Notes under the pieces: model-generated
Databases searched by the model: none
Told to the model about the DNA's origin: nothing
Seen by the model: only the letters and a program-made list of their open reading frames with translations
Shown here: piece by piece, positions 1 to 15,000 of the stretch
Numbering within the stretch: position 1 is the stretch's first letter
How the letters are laid out: each line of letters opens with the position of its first letter
DNA from: Bacteroidales bacterium
Lineage (GTDB): Bacteria > Bacteroidota > Bacteroidia > Bacteroidales > P3
Assembly (NCBI GenBank): GCA_016292015.1
Contig: JAEEZY010000022.1
Span: 1 to 33,788 of the forward strand
DNA length: 33,788 nucleotides
Direction: 5' to 3'
Position numbers and translations under genes: made by a program

Positions 1-3000
1 CTCGAAGGCGCACTCCGGCATCACCAAGGGCTTCATCACGCAGGCCGCCACCTCGTCCATCCAGCCGTCGCCGAAGTCGCTCAGGAACTCTACATATATG
101 TGGTCTTCCATGGTGAGGTCGAGCACCGCCACCGAGTCGCAGCCGTACATGCTGCCGCCCTCGAAGGTGTAGGTTATCTCGCCCACGTTGCCCGGGAAGT
201 CGCCAAAGTAGGTGTTGCCGTCAATCCAGACGAGGCTGTCGCAAGCCGTCTGGGTATCCATGCCGTAGGCGGTCTGGTGGAGTGTCAGGTGCAGCGTCAC
301 CACGGAGTCGCAGCCGTCAACGGTCACTCCCGTGTAGTCGTGGTCGCCGGTTTCGGTCAGCTCCATATCGTTCCAGACATACATGTCGCACGCCGTTGCA
401 CTGTCCTCACCGTGGTAGCTGTAGTTCATCGTCAGGCTTATGTGGGTAATGAACGGACATCCGTTGTCCGAGATGGCGCCGACGGTCGGCAGGTCGGTCG
501 ATTCGGTGTAGGTCACGTTGTCGAATGTGTAGCTGTCGCAGGCGGTCTCGACCACATAGTCGTGGATGCTGTAGTTCACCGTCAGGTTGAGGTAAGCCGT
601 CGAGTCGCAGCCGTACTGGTTGCCGCCGGCCATGAAGTAGCTCTGCGTGGTGTCGGGCGTTTCGGTGAAGAACATGCCGTTCCACCAGACCGAGTCGCAG
701 GCCAGCATCGTGGTGTCGCTCGTGGTCGGGTAGTGTACGGTGACAAGCAGGTGATAGACCGAGTCGCACAGCACATCGACCACACCGGCAACGGTGTCGG
801 TGTATTCCTGCTGTAATCCGCTGATGGTCATGCCGCGCCAAGTGGTCGAGCCTCCTTCGCAATATTCGGCATACTCAACCGTATCCACGTTCTGGCAGTT
901 GGCACGCCACACGGTGTTGAAGGTGGTGTTGCCAGTCAGCATCACGGTGTCGCCAGGCTGCACGGTGTCACCCGTGGCTGAGTTCTGCCATCCTATGAAT
1001 GTGTGCATGTCATAGACATACTCATTTTCGGGCAGTTCCAGACCTGGGTTGAGCGAGCACACAGTCAGGTCTGCCATGGAGGTGTCTGATTGCGGAATAG
1101 AGCCTTCATCGCTGACGAATGAGGCGGTGTAGTCTTCGGCTACAGTTACCGTAGCGTTGATGCCTATGCCTTCGCCGCATTCATAACGGTCTATCAACAT
1201 TAATACATAGTTATACTCGCCGGGTCCTACCGAATCCATATAGACTGTACCGTTAGATTCTATAGTGTCGTTTCCTACAATTTCATACCATCTCATTTCT
1301 GAAGTTCCGCAACCGCCTGTGGCATTGGTATCAACCTCCGGCAGGTTTAGGTACGTGTCTTCCATACATCCGGCGGTGTCCAGTTGGAAGGTGTTCACCG
1401 CAAACGGCTCATAGATATTAGCAACCCTTACGGCACCTGAGTCGCTGGCACATCCGCTGTACGGCGTCACCTTTAGACTATATACGTGCGTACCCGGTGT
1501 ATCGGCAAGTGTGGAGTCTCTCCATCCTGTCGCATCGGCTATTGCCTCGCCGTCCCTGTACCATTGATATGCAAAGCCCTCGGGATATTGAGAGTCGGTA
1601 TAGACGTCAATCCACGAGCCGTAGCAGTAGCTCATAGTGTCGGGTGCCATCCCACCGCGGCCTTGATAGAAATAACCTGACGGGTTGACCGTAAGGTGGA
1701 GATATACCGTAGAGTCGCAACCGTACTGGTCGGCGACAGTATGAGTCTGGTCGGTAGTGATTCCTTGATAGATGCTTGAGTTATTAGTATCTATTGCATA
1801 GAGGCTGTCGTTGATCCAGCGCAAGCTGTCGCACACTGCCATCGTGTCATAGGTGGTTGTGGGTGCTTTTACAGTAAGATCCATTATGTGTACCGAGTCG
1901 GAACCGCAGACATTTGCGGTTATCTGCACACTATAGGAGTATGTACCCGCCACATCGGTACTTGGCATAATGACATTAGAGGTTGTCGCCGTGTCGGCTA
2001 CAGGCTCTCCGTTGATGTACCATCTATAATAGAAGGTGCCGGCGCCGCCCGTGGTATTTACTTGTATCTGGTTGGCTTCCGTAACGGTGCTGCCAAGACA
2101 GAGTGTGGTCGGAACATCCAGATGACCGCTGTAACGCAGCGAGTCGTCAATATACACTATAGTATGTAATGTGTCGTTTCCACAACCATTGGAAGAAACA
2201 AACGCTACCGAATAATCAAATGAACCAGCAGAATCGGTGGCGATAATTACGGCGGAAGTGTCAGCTCCATCTATCGCTACGCCGTCTCTATACCATTGGA
2301 AACCTATTGGACGCGGAGCTCCTTCCATTGCACTACCACTCCACCAGCCTGCTTCCAATTTCTTTTGGCTATTATTAGTACAAACATTAATACCTGCCCA
2401 GTTATTCAATTCTTCACCTTCATACTCCACATACGGAGCTGCAACAGACAAATTAGCTCCTACTATAACTGTTGCTATGGTTGCTGATGCCTCTTGGTCA
2501 CACTCATCTTCGGTAACCGTTACCATATATATTGTCGTGTCCTGGTAACCTGAAGTAATATCCGTAGAAGGAGTGTATGTGCTACTTGTATTATTGCTGT
2601 CCAAGGTTGCGTTGCCTGACACTATGGACCACTCATAAGTATAGTTGACGCCGCCTGTAACGTTTACTGTCAGCGGATTCGCTGTGCTGTTTTCACAATA
2701 AATGATGGTGTCGTGTGTCGAGGTAATCTGCAACTGGGCACTCACTGTCAGCACGGCTATCGTTGTGGTGTCGCTCTGGCAGCCTGAATTGTCGAAGGCT
2801 ACTGCGCTGTAAACGAAGGTGCCGGCAGCGTCGCCTATTGGCATGTAGGTCGAACTGGTCTCATCGAACACCTCGCCACCGTTCATATACCACTGGTAGG
2901 TGTACTGGCCGTAGCCGCCTGCGGTGAAGTCTTCCAGCTCGTAGGTGGTGCCTTCAGCACCATAGCATATCGAGCTGGTGTCGGGTTCGACATTTATCTT

Positions 3001-6000
3001 CACTTGCTCTATCACATTGATTCTTGCCACATCAAGTTCGCTGCTGCAGCCTCCCGAGGTGATGGTCACCCTGTAGTAGTATTCTGCTGCCGAGTCGGTA
3101 ACTGGGACGTAGCTGTTGGTGGTCACATCCAGTGTGTCGGCTGGCATCATGTCGTCGTGGTTGGCTACCACCCACAGATAGCTGTATTCACCGTTACCGC
3201 CAGTGGGGCTGAGAGTGATGGCTTCTGCCGTAGCACCGAAGCAGTAGGTGGTATCGATGTTAGAGGTTACATCTGGGTTGGTGGACACGTTGACGGTGAA
3301 ATCTATAAACAATGTGTCGCAAGGATCTTGTACAACTATCCTGTAGTAGTGGGTGCCGGGCTCCATCTGCTCTGTGGTGTAGCTGTTGGACTCTGCTCCG
3401 TACACTACACTAAATGCACTATCCACGACTTTCTGCCATTGGTAGGTGTAGTTGCCCCAACCGCCATCGGGCGTAACACTTAGGGTCGTGGTGCCGTTGG
3501 CACATAACGCGGTGTCTCCCGATTTGGTGACTGTCAAGGCGTCTCTGACAGAGATGTTGGCTACGCTCACCGTTGTGTCGCCTCCGCATATCAGGTCGGT
3601 CACCTTCGCCTGGTACACTATGGCGCCGGCGGTGTTGGTGGCAGGAGTGTAGGTGCTGGCAGTGGCTCCTGTCAGAGTGTCGAGTTCACCTGAGTTGACA
3701 TCACTTGCGTACCACTGGTACGAGTAGTTGCCGCTGCCCAATATTGCATCCTCCAGGGTCAGCTCGAGAGGTGTTGCGTTCAGACAGTAGGTGTTGCTCT
3801 GGTCGGCATCGTCGATGGCGACTTGGAACCTGTAGTTCACCGTGATGCTGGCCACCGTGAAGCTTGTGTCGGCGCCGCATTCGTTGTCGGTAATCTCGAT
3901 GTCGTAGAGAGTGGTGCCTGCCTGGTCAGTTTCCGGCTTGTAGGCCTCATCCGTACTTAACACCTCTTCATAGTAATCGTGTACGAACCAGCGGTAGTTG
4001 TAGTTGCCGCTGCCGCCGGTAACCGTCACCCTCAGGCTGTCGGCATCGGCGTTGTTGCAGTAGGTGGTATCTTGGATGGTCGAGGTGACTGCCAGATTGG
4101 AGCGTACCGTCAGCACGCCCACCGTTGCGGTGTCGCTATGGCAGCCTGCCCCGTCGGTGGCTACTGCGCTGTAAACGAAGGTGCCGGCTGTCGTGCCTAC
4201 CGGCATGTAGCTGTCGCCTGTCTCGCCGTTCAGCTCCACGCCGTCTTTATACCACTGGTAGGTGTATGGTTCCGAACCGCCTTCGGTGAAGTCGGCCAGG
4301 TCGTAGGTGTTGCCTTCAGTGCCATAGCATATCGCATTGGTGTCGGGGGTAACATTCAGCTTCAATTGTGGCATCACATAGATTCCATTTATATCTTCCG
4401 AGGCGCTGCAGGCTCCCGAGGTTACGGTTACTCTAAAGTAGTATGACCTGTTTGTGTCGGTGGCCGGGGTGTAGCTGTTGGTGTCTATGTCCAGCGTTTC
4501 GCCCATCATAAAGTCGCTGTTGTTGGCGGCAAGCCATGAATAGTGGTAGGTGCCGTCGCCGCCGGTGGGTGTGATGGTGATGGCTTCTGCCGTGGCTCCG
4601 TAGCAGTAGGAGGTGACAGGGTTGTCAACCGTCAAATCAATCGGTGCGGTCACCGTCAGCACTCCAGCAAGCACCGAGTCGCTGGCACAGCCATAATTGC
4701 TTCTCAACACAAGGTAGTAATCAAACACTCCGGCACTGTCGGAGCTTGGCATGAATTCGTTCACTATATCGCGATAGACCTCCGCTCCGTTGAGATACCA
4801 GTCGTAGTCCATCTCGCCAACGCCTTCGTATTCGACGCCGAAGGTGCCGGCTTCAGCTCCCAGGCAGGCATAGAGGCTATCCACGCCGCTAAGAATCCTT
4901 ATCGAATCCATAACGGTTATGTATCCAAGCGAGACGATGGTGTCGCTACCGCAGTTGAGGTCTGTCACCTTCACTCGGTATTCAACCTCGCCTGCCAAGT
5001 TGGTCGCAGGTACATACCAGTTGTTCGTGGCACCGGCCAGAGTGTCGATAACTTCGACCGTCTCGCCCGTCACGGCATACCACTGGTATTCGTAGTCACC
5101 GCTACCGCTCACCATTCCTTCAACCGAGATGGTGTCCGGCGTGGAGTTGAGGCAGTAGATATAGCTTTGGTCTTCGGGTGAGACTTCAAATGCATCCCTT
5201 ACCGTTATAGTCTTGACAAATATCGAGTCAGAGCCACATCCTGCGGGTACATATTTAGCACTGATTGCAAATACGCCTGAAGTCTCAGTGGATGGCGTGA
5301 ATGAACCATAGGGGTCTTCATAATCCGAGAGTTCCCCGTTAATATACCAGTAATATCTATTGGTACTGTTGTCGCCCCATCCTCCGTTTGCAATTAACTC
5401 GATTCTTGTGGCTGTGTCGCCATAGCAGTAAACAGAGTCTATACTGTTCGGATTGGATACTTGTATTCTGGCAGAGTCGGCCACGGTAAACCAACCCGTT
5501 TGTAGTGTCGTGTCGCCGCAACCGTTGGCATCGGTCACTGTCACGAGGTAGCGTAGGTTGGTAGCAGTGGTGTCAAAAGTGGGTTGGTAGGATGCCGCTG
5601 TTGCTCCTTCGATGGTGTCGAGGCGGCCACCGACGGAATCGTATTCGGCATACCATTGGTATGTATAGGTGCCGATACCGCCGTTTGCCATTACAACCAT
5701 ATTGTCTCCAACGGAGTTTATACAAACACTTCCACCTGCATTTGTTGCAGAGAAGGTTGCCGAGAAATTCTCACGCACCGTCACCGTCGCCACCGTGAAG
5801 TTGGTGTCATATCCACATTCGTTGTCGGTCACCACTACGTCGTAGATTGTAGTGCCCGATTCGTCGGTAGAGGGCTTGTATTTATCCGTCGTACTTAGCA
5901 CGGTTTCATAATAATCATGTACGAACCAGCGGTAGTTGTAGTTGCCGCTGCCGCCACTGACGTTCAACCTCAGCGTGTCTGCCGGAACACCGTAGCAGTA

Positions 6001-9000
6001 GGCTGTGTCATGGTTGTCAGCCGTCACCGCCATCGGGTCATACACTATGCTCCGTCCGGCATAGAGCGAGTCGCGTCCGCAACCTGCTCCGTCGGTCACT
6101 ACCACGCTGTAGATGAAGGTTCCGGCCGAGTCGGCGTCGAAGTTGATGTCCGCAGAAGTCTCATCGGCAAGAAGCTCTCTGTTGCGGTACCATTTATATG
6201 TCGGTTCGCTGCCGCCTGCCACAGTCACCGTGAACGACCCTTCGTTACCCATACAGTTGTACAGCGTGTCGGGCTCAATGCTTGCCAGCAATGTCTGGGT
6301 GACTGTTATTGTTGCCATTGTTACGGTCGTGTCGGTGCCGCAGATAGAATCGAACAGTCTCAGCGAATAGGTGTGTGTGCCGGCCTCGTTCGTACTAGGC
6401 ACATACAGTGAGTCGCTTCCGTTGGCGACATCTTCTCCGTCTTCAAGCCACTGATATAAATAGTGTCCGCTGCCGTAGGTGATGTTAAGACCTAGGGTGT
6501 CGGCTTCACTGTTGATGCAGTAGTTTATTGTGTCGGCATTGCTTTTGCTAAGTATAAACGGCCTTGACACAATGTGCGTTCCAACAGAGATTGAATCTCT
6601 ACCGCATCCAAGGCTGTCGGTCGCCACAACACTGTAGTTATATACACCGACAGTTGTGTATTTCAGATTGAATTCTGAATCCGAGGAATGGCTATCCATT
6701 GCATTTCCGTTACGATACCATGTATATATTATTGATGATCCACCAGTGTGGCTTACAGGACCAACCAATGTCCAAGGATTGTCGTTGTTGGCTATGTCAA
6801 CGGTGTCAAAAATGCAGACAAGAGATTCTCCGTTGTCCGCCGAGACATGCATTGTTTCATATATTGTAAGTTTGTTGAGATACACCGTCGAGTCGCATCC
6901 GTGTTGGTCGGCGGCGGCAAAGACATAATACGGTACGGTGTCCATATCCTGGACACTCATGGTGTAGTAGTTGCCGTCAAGCCAGTGGAGGCTGTCGCAC
7001 GCCGCAAGGGTGTCATAGGTCACGTTATTTCCATACACCGTAATCGTTGCCACAGTGATGGTAGTGTCATAGGAGCAGGTATTGTCGCTTACTCTTACAG
7101 AATAAATTGAAATGGTCTCTGTCTGTCCTGCAGTTAGATTGTCCAAATCGCAAGTCGTCGCACCAGGTATGAACATTTCGCCGGGATCCTCAATCCACTG
7201 ATAGCTGTAGTTTCCGCTACCGCCTGTTATGCTGTTTATACGTAACAGGTCGGCTTCGGCTCCATGACAGTAGTTGGTGTCTTGGTTTTCAACCGTAACC
7301 GTCATCGGTTCATACACTGTCAGCACTCCGACGGTTGCCGTGTCACTCATACAGCCCATATCGTCTATGGCTATGGCTCTGTAGGTGAAGGTGCCTGCGG
7401 CCGAACCTACGGGCGTATAGATGCCGCTTGTCTCTCCATCTATCTCAACTCCGTTTTTGAACCATTTGTATGTGTATTCGTAGTCGTTGCCACCGCTGGT
7501 GAGGTCGGTAAGATCATACATATTACCCTCAGTTCCGAGGCAGATGGCAAGGCTGTCTGCTGTACTTTGCATCACCACCGGCTCCATCACATAGATTCTT
7601 GCTACGTCGAACTCGTTGCTGCATCCGCCCGAAAATACCCTCACTCTGTAGTAATAGCCTGACGCCGAGTCGGTGGTTGGAGTGTAGCTGTTTCCAGTCA
7701 CAGACAATGTGTCGGCTCCCATCATGTCGTCGTTGTCCGCCACTTGCCACAGGTATTCGTAAGTGCCGTTACCGCCGGTGGGCTCAAGGGTTATCGTTTC
7801 CGCCGGAGCTCCGAAGCAGTAGGAGGCGGAGATCATTGTATCCAACGATATAGACTCTGGCACGGTCACTGTCGCTATCGTTATTGTCGTGTCGCCGCAG
7901 CCGCTGTTGTCCGTCACACGCACCGAATATACCGAGGTTCCTGCTTCTTCAGCTCGTAATTTATAGGATTCTTCGGTTGCATCGCTTATATCGGTGTTGT
8001 CTTTCTGCCATTGATACGAGTAGCTGCCGCTGCCGCCTGCGACGCTGACATACAGCGTATCACGATAGCGCATACAGATGATGGTGTCGTTGCTGAGCGA
8101 TTCTGCCGTAAGGACGTCATACACTGTCAGTGTCTTCACCTGTACCGAGTCGCTGCCGCATCCGGCATTGGAGACCACCTTCAAGCTGTAGGTGAAGGTG
8201 CCGGCGGTGTCGGTGCGCGGGGTGTATTTGTTGTCGGCGTCGCCGGGGTTGTGGTCGGTCACGGCGGTGCCGTTCATATACCACTGGCCGGTGAAAGCGC
8301 CGCCACCCTGAACGTCCACTTCCATCTGTGCGGTGTTGGCGCCGAAGCAGAGAGTTGCGTCGTTTGTGTAAGCAACCAATCGTAGTGAGTCGAGCACCGT
8401 GATGCTCGGAGCTGCCACGGTCTTGGCGCCGCAGATGTTGTCAACCATCACGGTGATATTGTCATACTGCACGCCGCTGGTGGTGGGCACGGTGAAGCTG
8501 CTGCCGGTGGCACCGTCGATAGCGGTGCCATAATTATACCACTGATAGGTGTAGCCACTGTCGGTGACACCTCCCTCAACGGTTACCACGAGAGGTGTGG
8601 CTGTAGCTCCGTGGCAGTAGGTTGTGTCGTTGCCGCTTACGCTTACGCTCAGCGAGTCATATACCTTGGTGGTGTAGCTTGCCGTGGCGGTACAGCCGTT
8701 CGCGTCGGTCACGAGGATGGTGTCGTTATGGGTGCCGGCCACGTTGGTGTTAATCTCCAGGTAGCTCTCCATGTGGTTGCCGTCGCTGTTCCAGAGGTAG
8801 GTGTAGGGACTTGTGCCGCCATCCACCGCGAGGTTCACGGAATGAGATGATCCGTAGCATGCCGTGCTGTCGTATGCTTGCATGTTTGTGATCATAATCT
8901 CGGTGGGTTGAGTTATTGTGACCCCAATATTATCGGTCACGCCGCAGGCGTCTTTCACCCACACCGTGTGGGTTCCAGCTGCGAGGTTCTCAAACTTGTG

Positions 9001-12000
9001 TTCTGTGGTGTCGAGGGCGGCTGTGTAGCTGGAGTCGCCCATGGCATACTGGAATGGAGTGTTGCCGTCTGTGACCGCCACGCCTATCCAGCCGGTTTGG
9101 TAACCATAGCAGAGCGGCTCTTCCTGTTCGGTTAGGTTTAGCGTCGGTCTGCTCAGCACTGTCACATGCATGTGGTAGATGCTGTCGCACTCGCCAGGTA
9201 TGACGCCATACTTGGTCATGACGGAGTCCCATTCGCCAATTTGCAGCTCGGGACCTCTCAAGGTGAATCCGTGCCACGATAACGTGTCGTTCGGACACAT
9301 TACGGTGGTGTCCGCTGCCTCCTTGTCTTCGCAGTTGCTCTCCCACATACCATAGAGGTAGATTGTGCCGCTGCCAGCGTACTGCGACGAGCCTGGTTCA
9401 ACCTCCCAACCGCACTCCGGCCAGTCGCTCCAATATACGAAGTCGTATCCTTCACGGGTCACCGTGTCGGGGCATTCCGGCACGAAATATTCGTTACCGT
9501 CGCACACATACATCGTCATTGAGTGTAATGTGTCGATTCCGTCACCGTATTCTATTTTGTATTTTATAAAAATTACGGTGTCAATATCGTGGTCTTCGCC
9601 ATCGTCTTCAATTTCAAGCGACAGCAAAGACAGTCTGCCGCATTCCCCGTTGGCGAACGGGTCGATGTATATTGCCGCAGTGCTCATGTCGAACTCCTTG
9701 TGTCCGTCGTCTCCGTCATCAACCCATCTCCAGCCCATGTCGCTGCCGTAGTGGTTCATGTCACCGTAAGTGGTATTCCATGTCCAGCCTTGGGCTTCGC
9801 ATTGGTTAATGACTGCTTCGTCGAGTATGAGTCTGTTCTCCATGTTCAGACGCAACGTATAGATGCTGTCGCACACACCGGCCACGGCTCCGGCCACGCT
9901 GTCATAGACATAGATGTAGTAAACGCCAGCGATGCTGTCTATACGTCCGTGCTGCACGGCATAATCCATTGTTATGGTTTTCCCGCGCCACTCATATTCG
10001 CCACCATTCGGACAGAACTCTTCATATTCGGTAGCTATTTCCTCAACGTCACATTCGAACACGGGTGTCAAATATATTGTGTCATCCTCAATCCAATCGG
10101 CTTCTATAATATCTCCAGACTCATACCAGTCGCCGTCCCATTCCCATGCGCGGAAGACCTTGTGGGCTACAGTCATGGTGCACTCGGGAAGTTCGTAGTC
10201 GCTTCCTTCGCACCCGTATGCCGGCTTCATGCCAGTGCCGGCATCGACATTCGAGGTGTCGAAGATGACGGTGAAGTAGGGCGTGATTTCGAGGTTGAGG
10301 CCGTAGATGGAGTCGCAGCCGTCGGCGGTTACGCCGCGCACTGTGTCCATGGCGCGTGGGCCGTAGTATCCGAATGAGGGGCTTGCACCATCATATTCAT
10401 AATATACGTAAGTGCCCATGCTGTAGTCGTAGGTCTCGCCGTTTCGCCATGTGAAGGGGCCGCAGCTGACCTCGTGCGGATAATCCACGTTCTCCATGTC
10501 GTAGTTGTTTGTCGCATTGTAGTGCTTTTCGATGCGCAGCTGATAGATGCTGTCGCACCCGCCAGTGCCCACGCCTTCAACCTTGTCGTTGTATATATAC
10601 GCGTAGGTGTATTCCCACTCGTACCGATCGTAGTTGTAGGTCGAGTCGATGGCTACCTTGTGCAACTCAATGTCGTCGTCGCTGAACGAAATGGTTTCGC
10701 CGCGCCAGGTGAGCGTCGCGCTCTCGCAGAGGGTGGTGTCGATTATGATTGAGTCGTTAGTGCAGTTCTTGTTCTGGATGAACAGCATCTGCGGACGGCG
10801 GCAAATGGGGTTGTATGTGTAATCCTCGCTCAAAGAGCTCAGATCCTGGGTCTTCAAGAAAAGGCCTTTCGCGCTGGGATCTCCGTGGTCGTGGTAGAAT
10901 TCCACTTCTCCACCCCATTGGTCGGCGTAATCGCCGGGGTAGGTGTCGAAGCCGACAAGCAGGTTCTTCGACGGGTCGTGGGTGTACGGTTGGTCGAGCT
11001 CGAACACTATCCAGCCGTCGCCGTTAGGCGTGTAGTTTGTGGTGAGCTGCTCCTGCTCGGTGTAGAACTCATGCCCGTTGAGGATGGTGTAGGTTCCGTT
11101 TCCATTGTCTTGCACGTTGAAACTCTCGTTATCCACGTCGGCCATACGTATGGTGATTCTCTGGAAACTGCCTGTGGTGTTGCAGCCGGGCTTGCGTCGT
11201 ATGGCGATGGCGTTGATTGTGGTGGCGGTTACCTCGCTCGACTTGTAGATGGCTTCTGACGAAGACTGCACGCCGTAACTGAATGGCATGCCTGGTTCGG
11301 TGCCTGAGATGGTTGTCTCGCCATTTGAGGCCATTATGGTATCCACCTGCATGTGGTCGTAGAGCGGGGCGGTGTACTGCACTGTCGAGAAGCCTGTCTG
11401 CGCCATGGTGCGACCGTAGCGGCCGCTGGGCTTGCTGTGAGTCACACGTATGGTGTATGTCACTCCGGGAGTGGTGTTTATCACTACGCTCTTCTCGTAC
11501 GAGTCATAGGTCTGCTGGTTGTCTTTTGCGGTCACCGCCACTTTGAACTGCTCGAAGCCGTCGTCCGGGAAATCGTCCATTTCGGAGCAGTCCCACGTCA
11601 CCAAGGCTTTGTCGTTCTGCACGGGGTGGGGGACAACTTGCAGGTTGGTGGGTGCCTCGATATGCAGGTCGGGGATGACCATAAAGTCTTTCAGCAACAC
11701 ATAGGGGGTATAGTCGTAAGGGACTTGGTTGCCTTGCATTTTGATGGCTGGATAGAGGCCGCTGCCGTTGTAGTTGCGCAGTGGCACAACATAGTTGGCA
11801 TCCACAATTGTGTTATACACGTGTATCGTTTCCACTAAGGTGAAAGTGCTTTCGTCAAGTGGATTGGTCATCACGCCTATCTCAAGCTGAGCGGAATCCG
11901 GTGTGCGGCACTCTGCGATATCCAGGTTGCGCAAGTTGGCAGTGAAACTCAGCGCCCATTTGTCCATCGTGCCATAGTAGGTGTCGAACTGCGGCAGGAT

Positions 12001-15000
12001 GGCTATTTGTTCGTCGCTGCTCGGAGCTTGGGCCCAGAAGAGGAGCGAATAGTCGCCGTCAGCGTTTATGGAGGTGTCTTTCGCTATATAGGGGTAGTGT
12101 CGTAGATTATATTCATAATCGCCTCTGCTCCAGCAACTCGGCATATTCGACAATTCGTTGCCGACTTCGACTATGTCAAATCGGAAGGCGTCGGGTTCGC
12201 GGTAGATTTCGTCTTCAGCCAATCCCGGACGGTAGCCGCAATCGGTGCTGAATGTGAGACTGGGTGAGAAGTCGCTCGTGTCACCGTCACTGCAGATGGA
12301 GGCGGCGCGCACTTCGTAGTTTGACGAGGGTGCAAGGCCCTGGAGTGTGAACGAGGAGGAGCCCACCACTGTGTCGAGCCATCGGTTGGAACCGCTGACA
12401 TGGTAGGAGACGAGGAACTGCGGGGCGTCGCTGCCCGTGACTGTCAGCTCGGCGGAGATGTTGCTGGTGGTACCAACCGTTATGGCTTCGGGAGCCTGGC
12501 ATGCGCTGAGGCGCACCGGCTCGCTCCAGACGGGTGTCGTGGAATAGCCGCACAAGGTGGCGAGCTGAACGTCCATGGTGTATTGGGGCTCTATAGAGAG
12601 GACGGGACGGTTGTTGTCGCCCATTTCCAGTGCCAAGGTGTCGTATGTGATGGTGTTGGTCGCCACATTGGTCTTCTTCACTTGCACGCGGTCGCCTACG
12701 TTGGCACCGTAGGCACCGGCATCGGTGATTTCGTAATAGGGTGTGACATCCATCAAATGCTTAACAGCCTTGGGGTTGTAAGGCTGGCGGCACTGGTCGA
12801 GCTTTACTTGATAGATGGTAAAGTTTACTCCGTCTTTTGTCTGACTTTCATCGCTCTTGAGGGTGAACTTGAATCCGTCGGAACGGGAATACATATCCGA
12901 TTCAATCGTGCCTCCTTCACCGTTGAGGGTGTCGAGGAGGTGGGTGTTGGTGGCTGTGCCGGCGTAGTCGTCGGTGATATAAAGAAAATCGTAGTTATTT
13001 TCCAAGTCGTAGGCTGAAGAATGGGTGATTATCAACTCATAGCCGTCAGCAGCTTTGACCGTAAGGCTTCCGTCAGCGTCATTATTATAGGCGCCATCGT
13101 AGCCACCTTCGTCAAAGAGTGCAACCGTACGGATTGTAGAGTCGAGAACCACCAAGGTGTCGCCGGTGTGTGGTATGATAAGCGGAGAGAAGGGGATGAA
13201 GCTGTGGAGGCAAGCCTCGCTGGTGTCACCCACTCCACAGATGGCTCTTACGGCTATCTGGCAGTTCTCTATTCCAAGATTGTTATAGCATCCAATTTGG
13301 ATTGAGTTGCTTGTCGTATATTCTGTAACCGGACCATTGATGGTGTCCATCTTGCCTTCGGCGTCGTTCCATTTCAGTCCTACGTACTTCACTTCGAAGC
13401 TGTCGGCCACGCCGCTGTATTCCCATTGCATATTGCATCTGACCCATGTGGCGGCGGTCATCTCTGTGGTTGACGTTACGTTATAGACCGGCAGGCACTC
13501 GTTGCTGATGTCTTTCGTGTTGACCGTCATTATGAATCCTTGCGCGCAGCTGTTGCCCGTGACGTAGCGGAAGGTGAGCGAGCGGGAGTTGGAGGTGAAA
13601 TCCATGTTCGGCGGGTTCATGCCTTGACGGTATTCGAAGAGGAGCGCGTTGTCGTTCACTCCGTTGTAGTCATAGACATAGAGCGCTTCGCCCTCGCCGA
13701 GATTGAATGTCCTACCGGTGAGTTGGAGCTCGAGGGTGTTGCCCTCGGGTGCGTGGAGTGTGAGGGTGCGGTCGGCATGGAGCGCGGCGGCGGAGCTAAG
13801 GCCGCCGTCGTCGTACACATCAACACCGGTGGTGATGGTGGTGTCGAGGTTGCCGCTGCTCGGGAGGGCTATGCCGGGTTTTTGAGAGAAATCAATATGT
13901 ACTATCGAGTCGCAGCCATTGGCGGTCTGGAAGGTGAACTCGTGGCTGGCACTCGTTTCGCTTCCGTCGAAGGTGAAGTCCTGGAGGGTGAAGGGGAGCT
14001 GGCTGGCGATGATGTAGCGGTTGCGGCTGTAGGTGTAGGAGTCGTAATAGTAATCGGTCGCCTGGGTGTAGGCGGGGAGGAGGGTGAAGTTGATTTCTTT
14101 CTCAAGATAACATCCGTCGGCATCGGTCACAGCAACTGCGGGGTCATAAGAAGATGCAATATCGAAGTTTACCCATATCGAGTCGTCGCCTATGCCAAAG
14201 GTGGTCTCGTAGGCAACCCATTCGTACTCGTAGGGCGCCCTGCCTCCGGTCACGATGGCGCGGTAGAGGACCGAGTCGGTGGCGCAGAAGGTGGAGCTGT
14301 CGTTCTGGAGGGTAATCTTGAAGCGGTAGCCGATGGTGAAGGTGGTGTCAAGGTAGGCATTGTAGGTATGTTCGTCAGTGCCTAAACCGTCGGTAATATA
14401 TACGTACACCCTGTATTCGCCTTCGTCGAGGCTGGGAAGCTCGATGGTACCGCCGCTGATATCAATGCTGTTGTACACGATATTGTCTTGGTCGTGAACC
14501 GGGGTGATGCGGATTCCCATGGAGGACTCGTTGCTGGAGACATTGTACGGTGGGTTGAAGTTTATAGTGGCGGAGCCTCTCTCGGAACCACCTAATGCAT
14601 AGTGTTCGCAGTAGCCTTCGGTGGAGATGGTGTAGTTGGCGTAGTGGTGGATGGTGTCGATAAGGAACCATTCGCCTGGGACACTTCCGGGGAAGGAGCC
14701 GCAGCAGCGTGCGCGCATCTTAACCTCCAAGTCTTTGGTGTTGGCGTTGATGGGAATCATAACGTAGCCGTTGCCGGTGGATGGGTCGTAATAGGTAGGA
14801 TCTGGACCTGATTCTCCGCCGTACTTGACCTCGACAGAGACTGGAGTTCCGTCCAGGGTCGGAATCTCTACCTTGTAGAAGAACTGGGTTAAGCCGGTTC
14901 CATCTTCGTAGGAGTAATCGAGGATGGTGAGAGAGGGAGTGCCTGTGGCTGTTATATCGCAGGAGGAGGCTTCGGGGACATAGATGGTGGTATCGACGGT

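Larger units (their letters stand above)
1380..8870 (-). repeat. Array of about 27 Ig/SprB-like repeats in the giant protein
   Basis: Each unit is roughly 75-95 residues. It starts near a (Y/I)C(F/Y/H/M)G sequence, has a GGxGxYxYxW strand in the middle (for example GSGNYSYQW, GSGNYNYRW, SEPYTYQWY), then a Y(T/V/K)Pxxxxx(A/S)G turn, and ends DxxxCGxDTxxVxxITV. I counted 27 of the central Trp strands. Two GCDS-type modules interrupt the array, at about 6855-7035 and about 1680-1880. The pattern fits PKD/Ig-like and SprB repeats of Bacteroidota adhesins. Confidence 0.8.
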
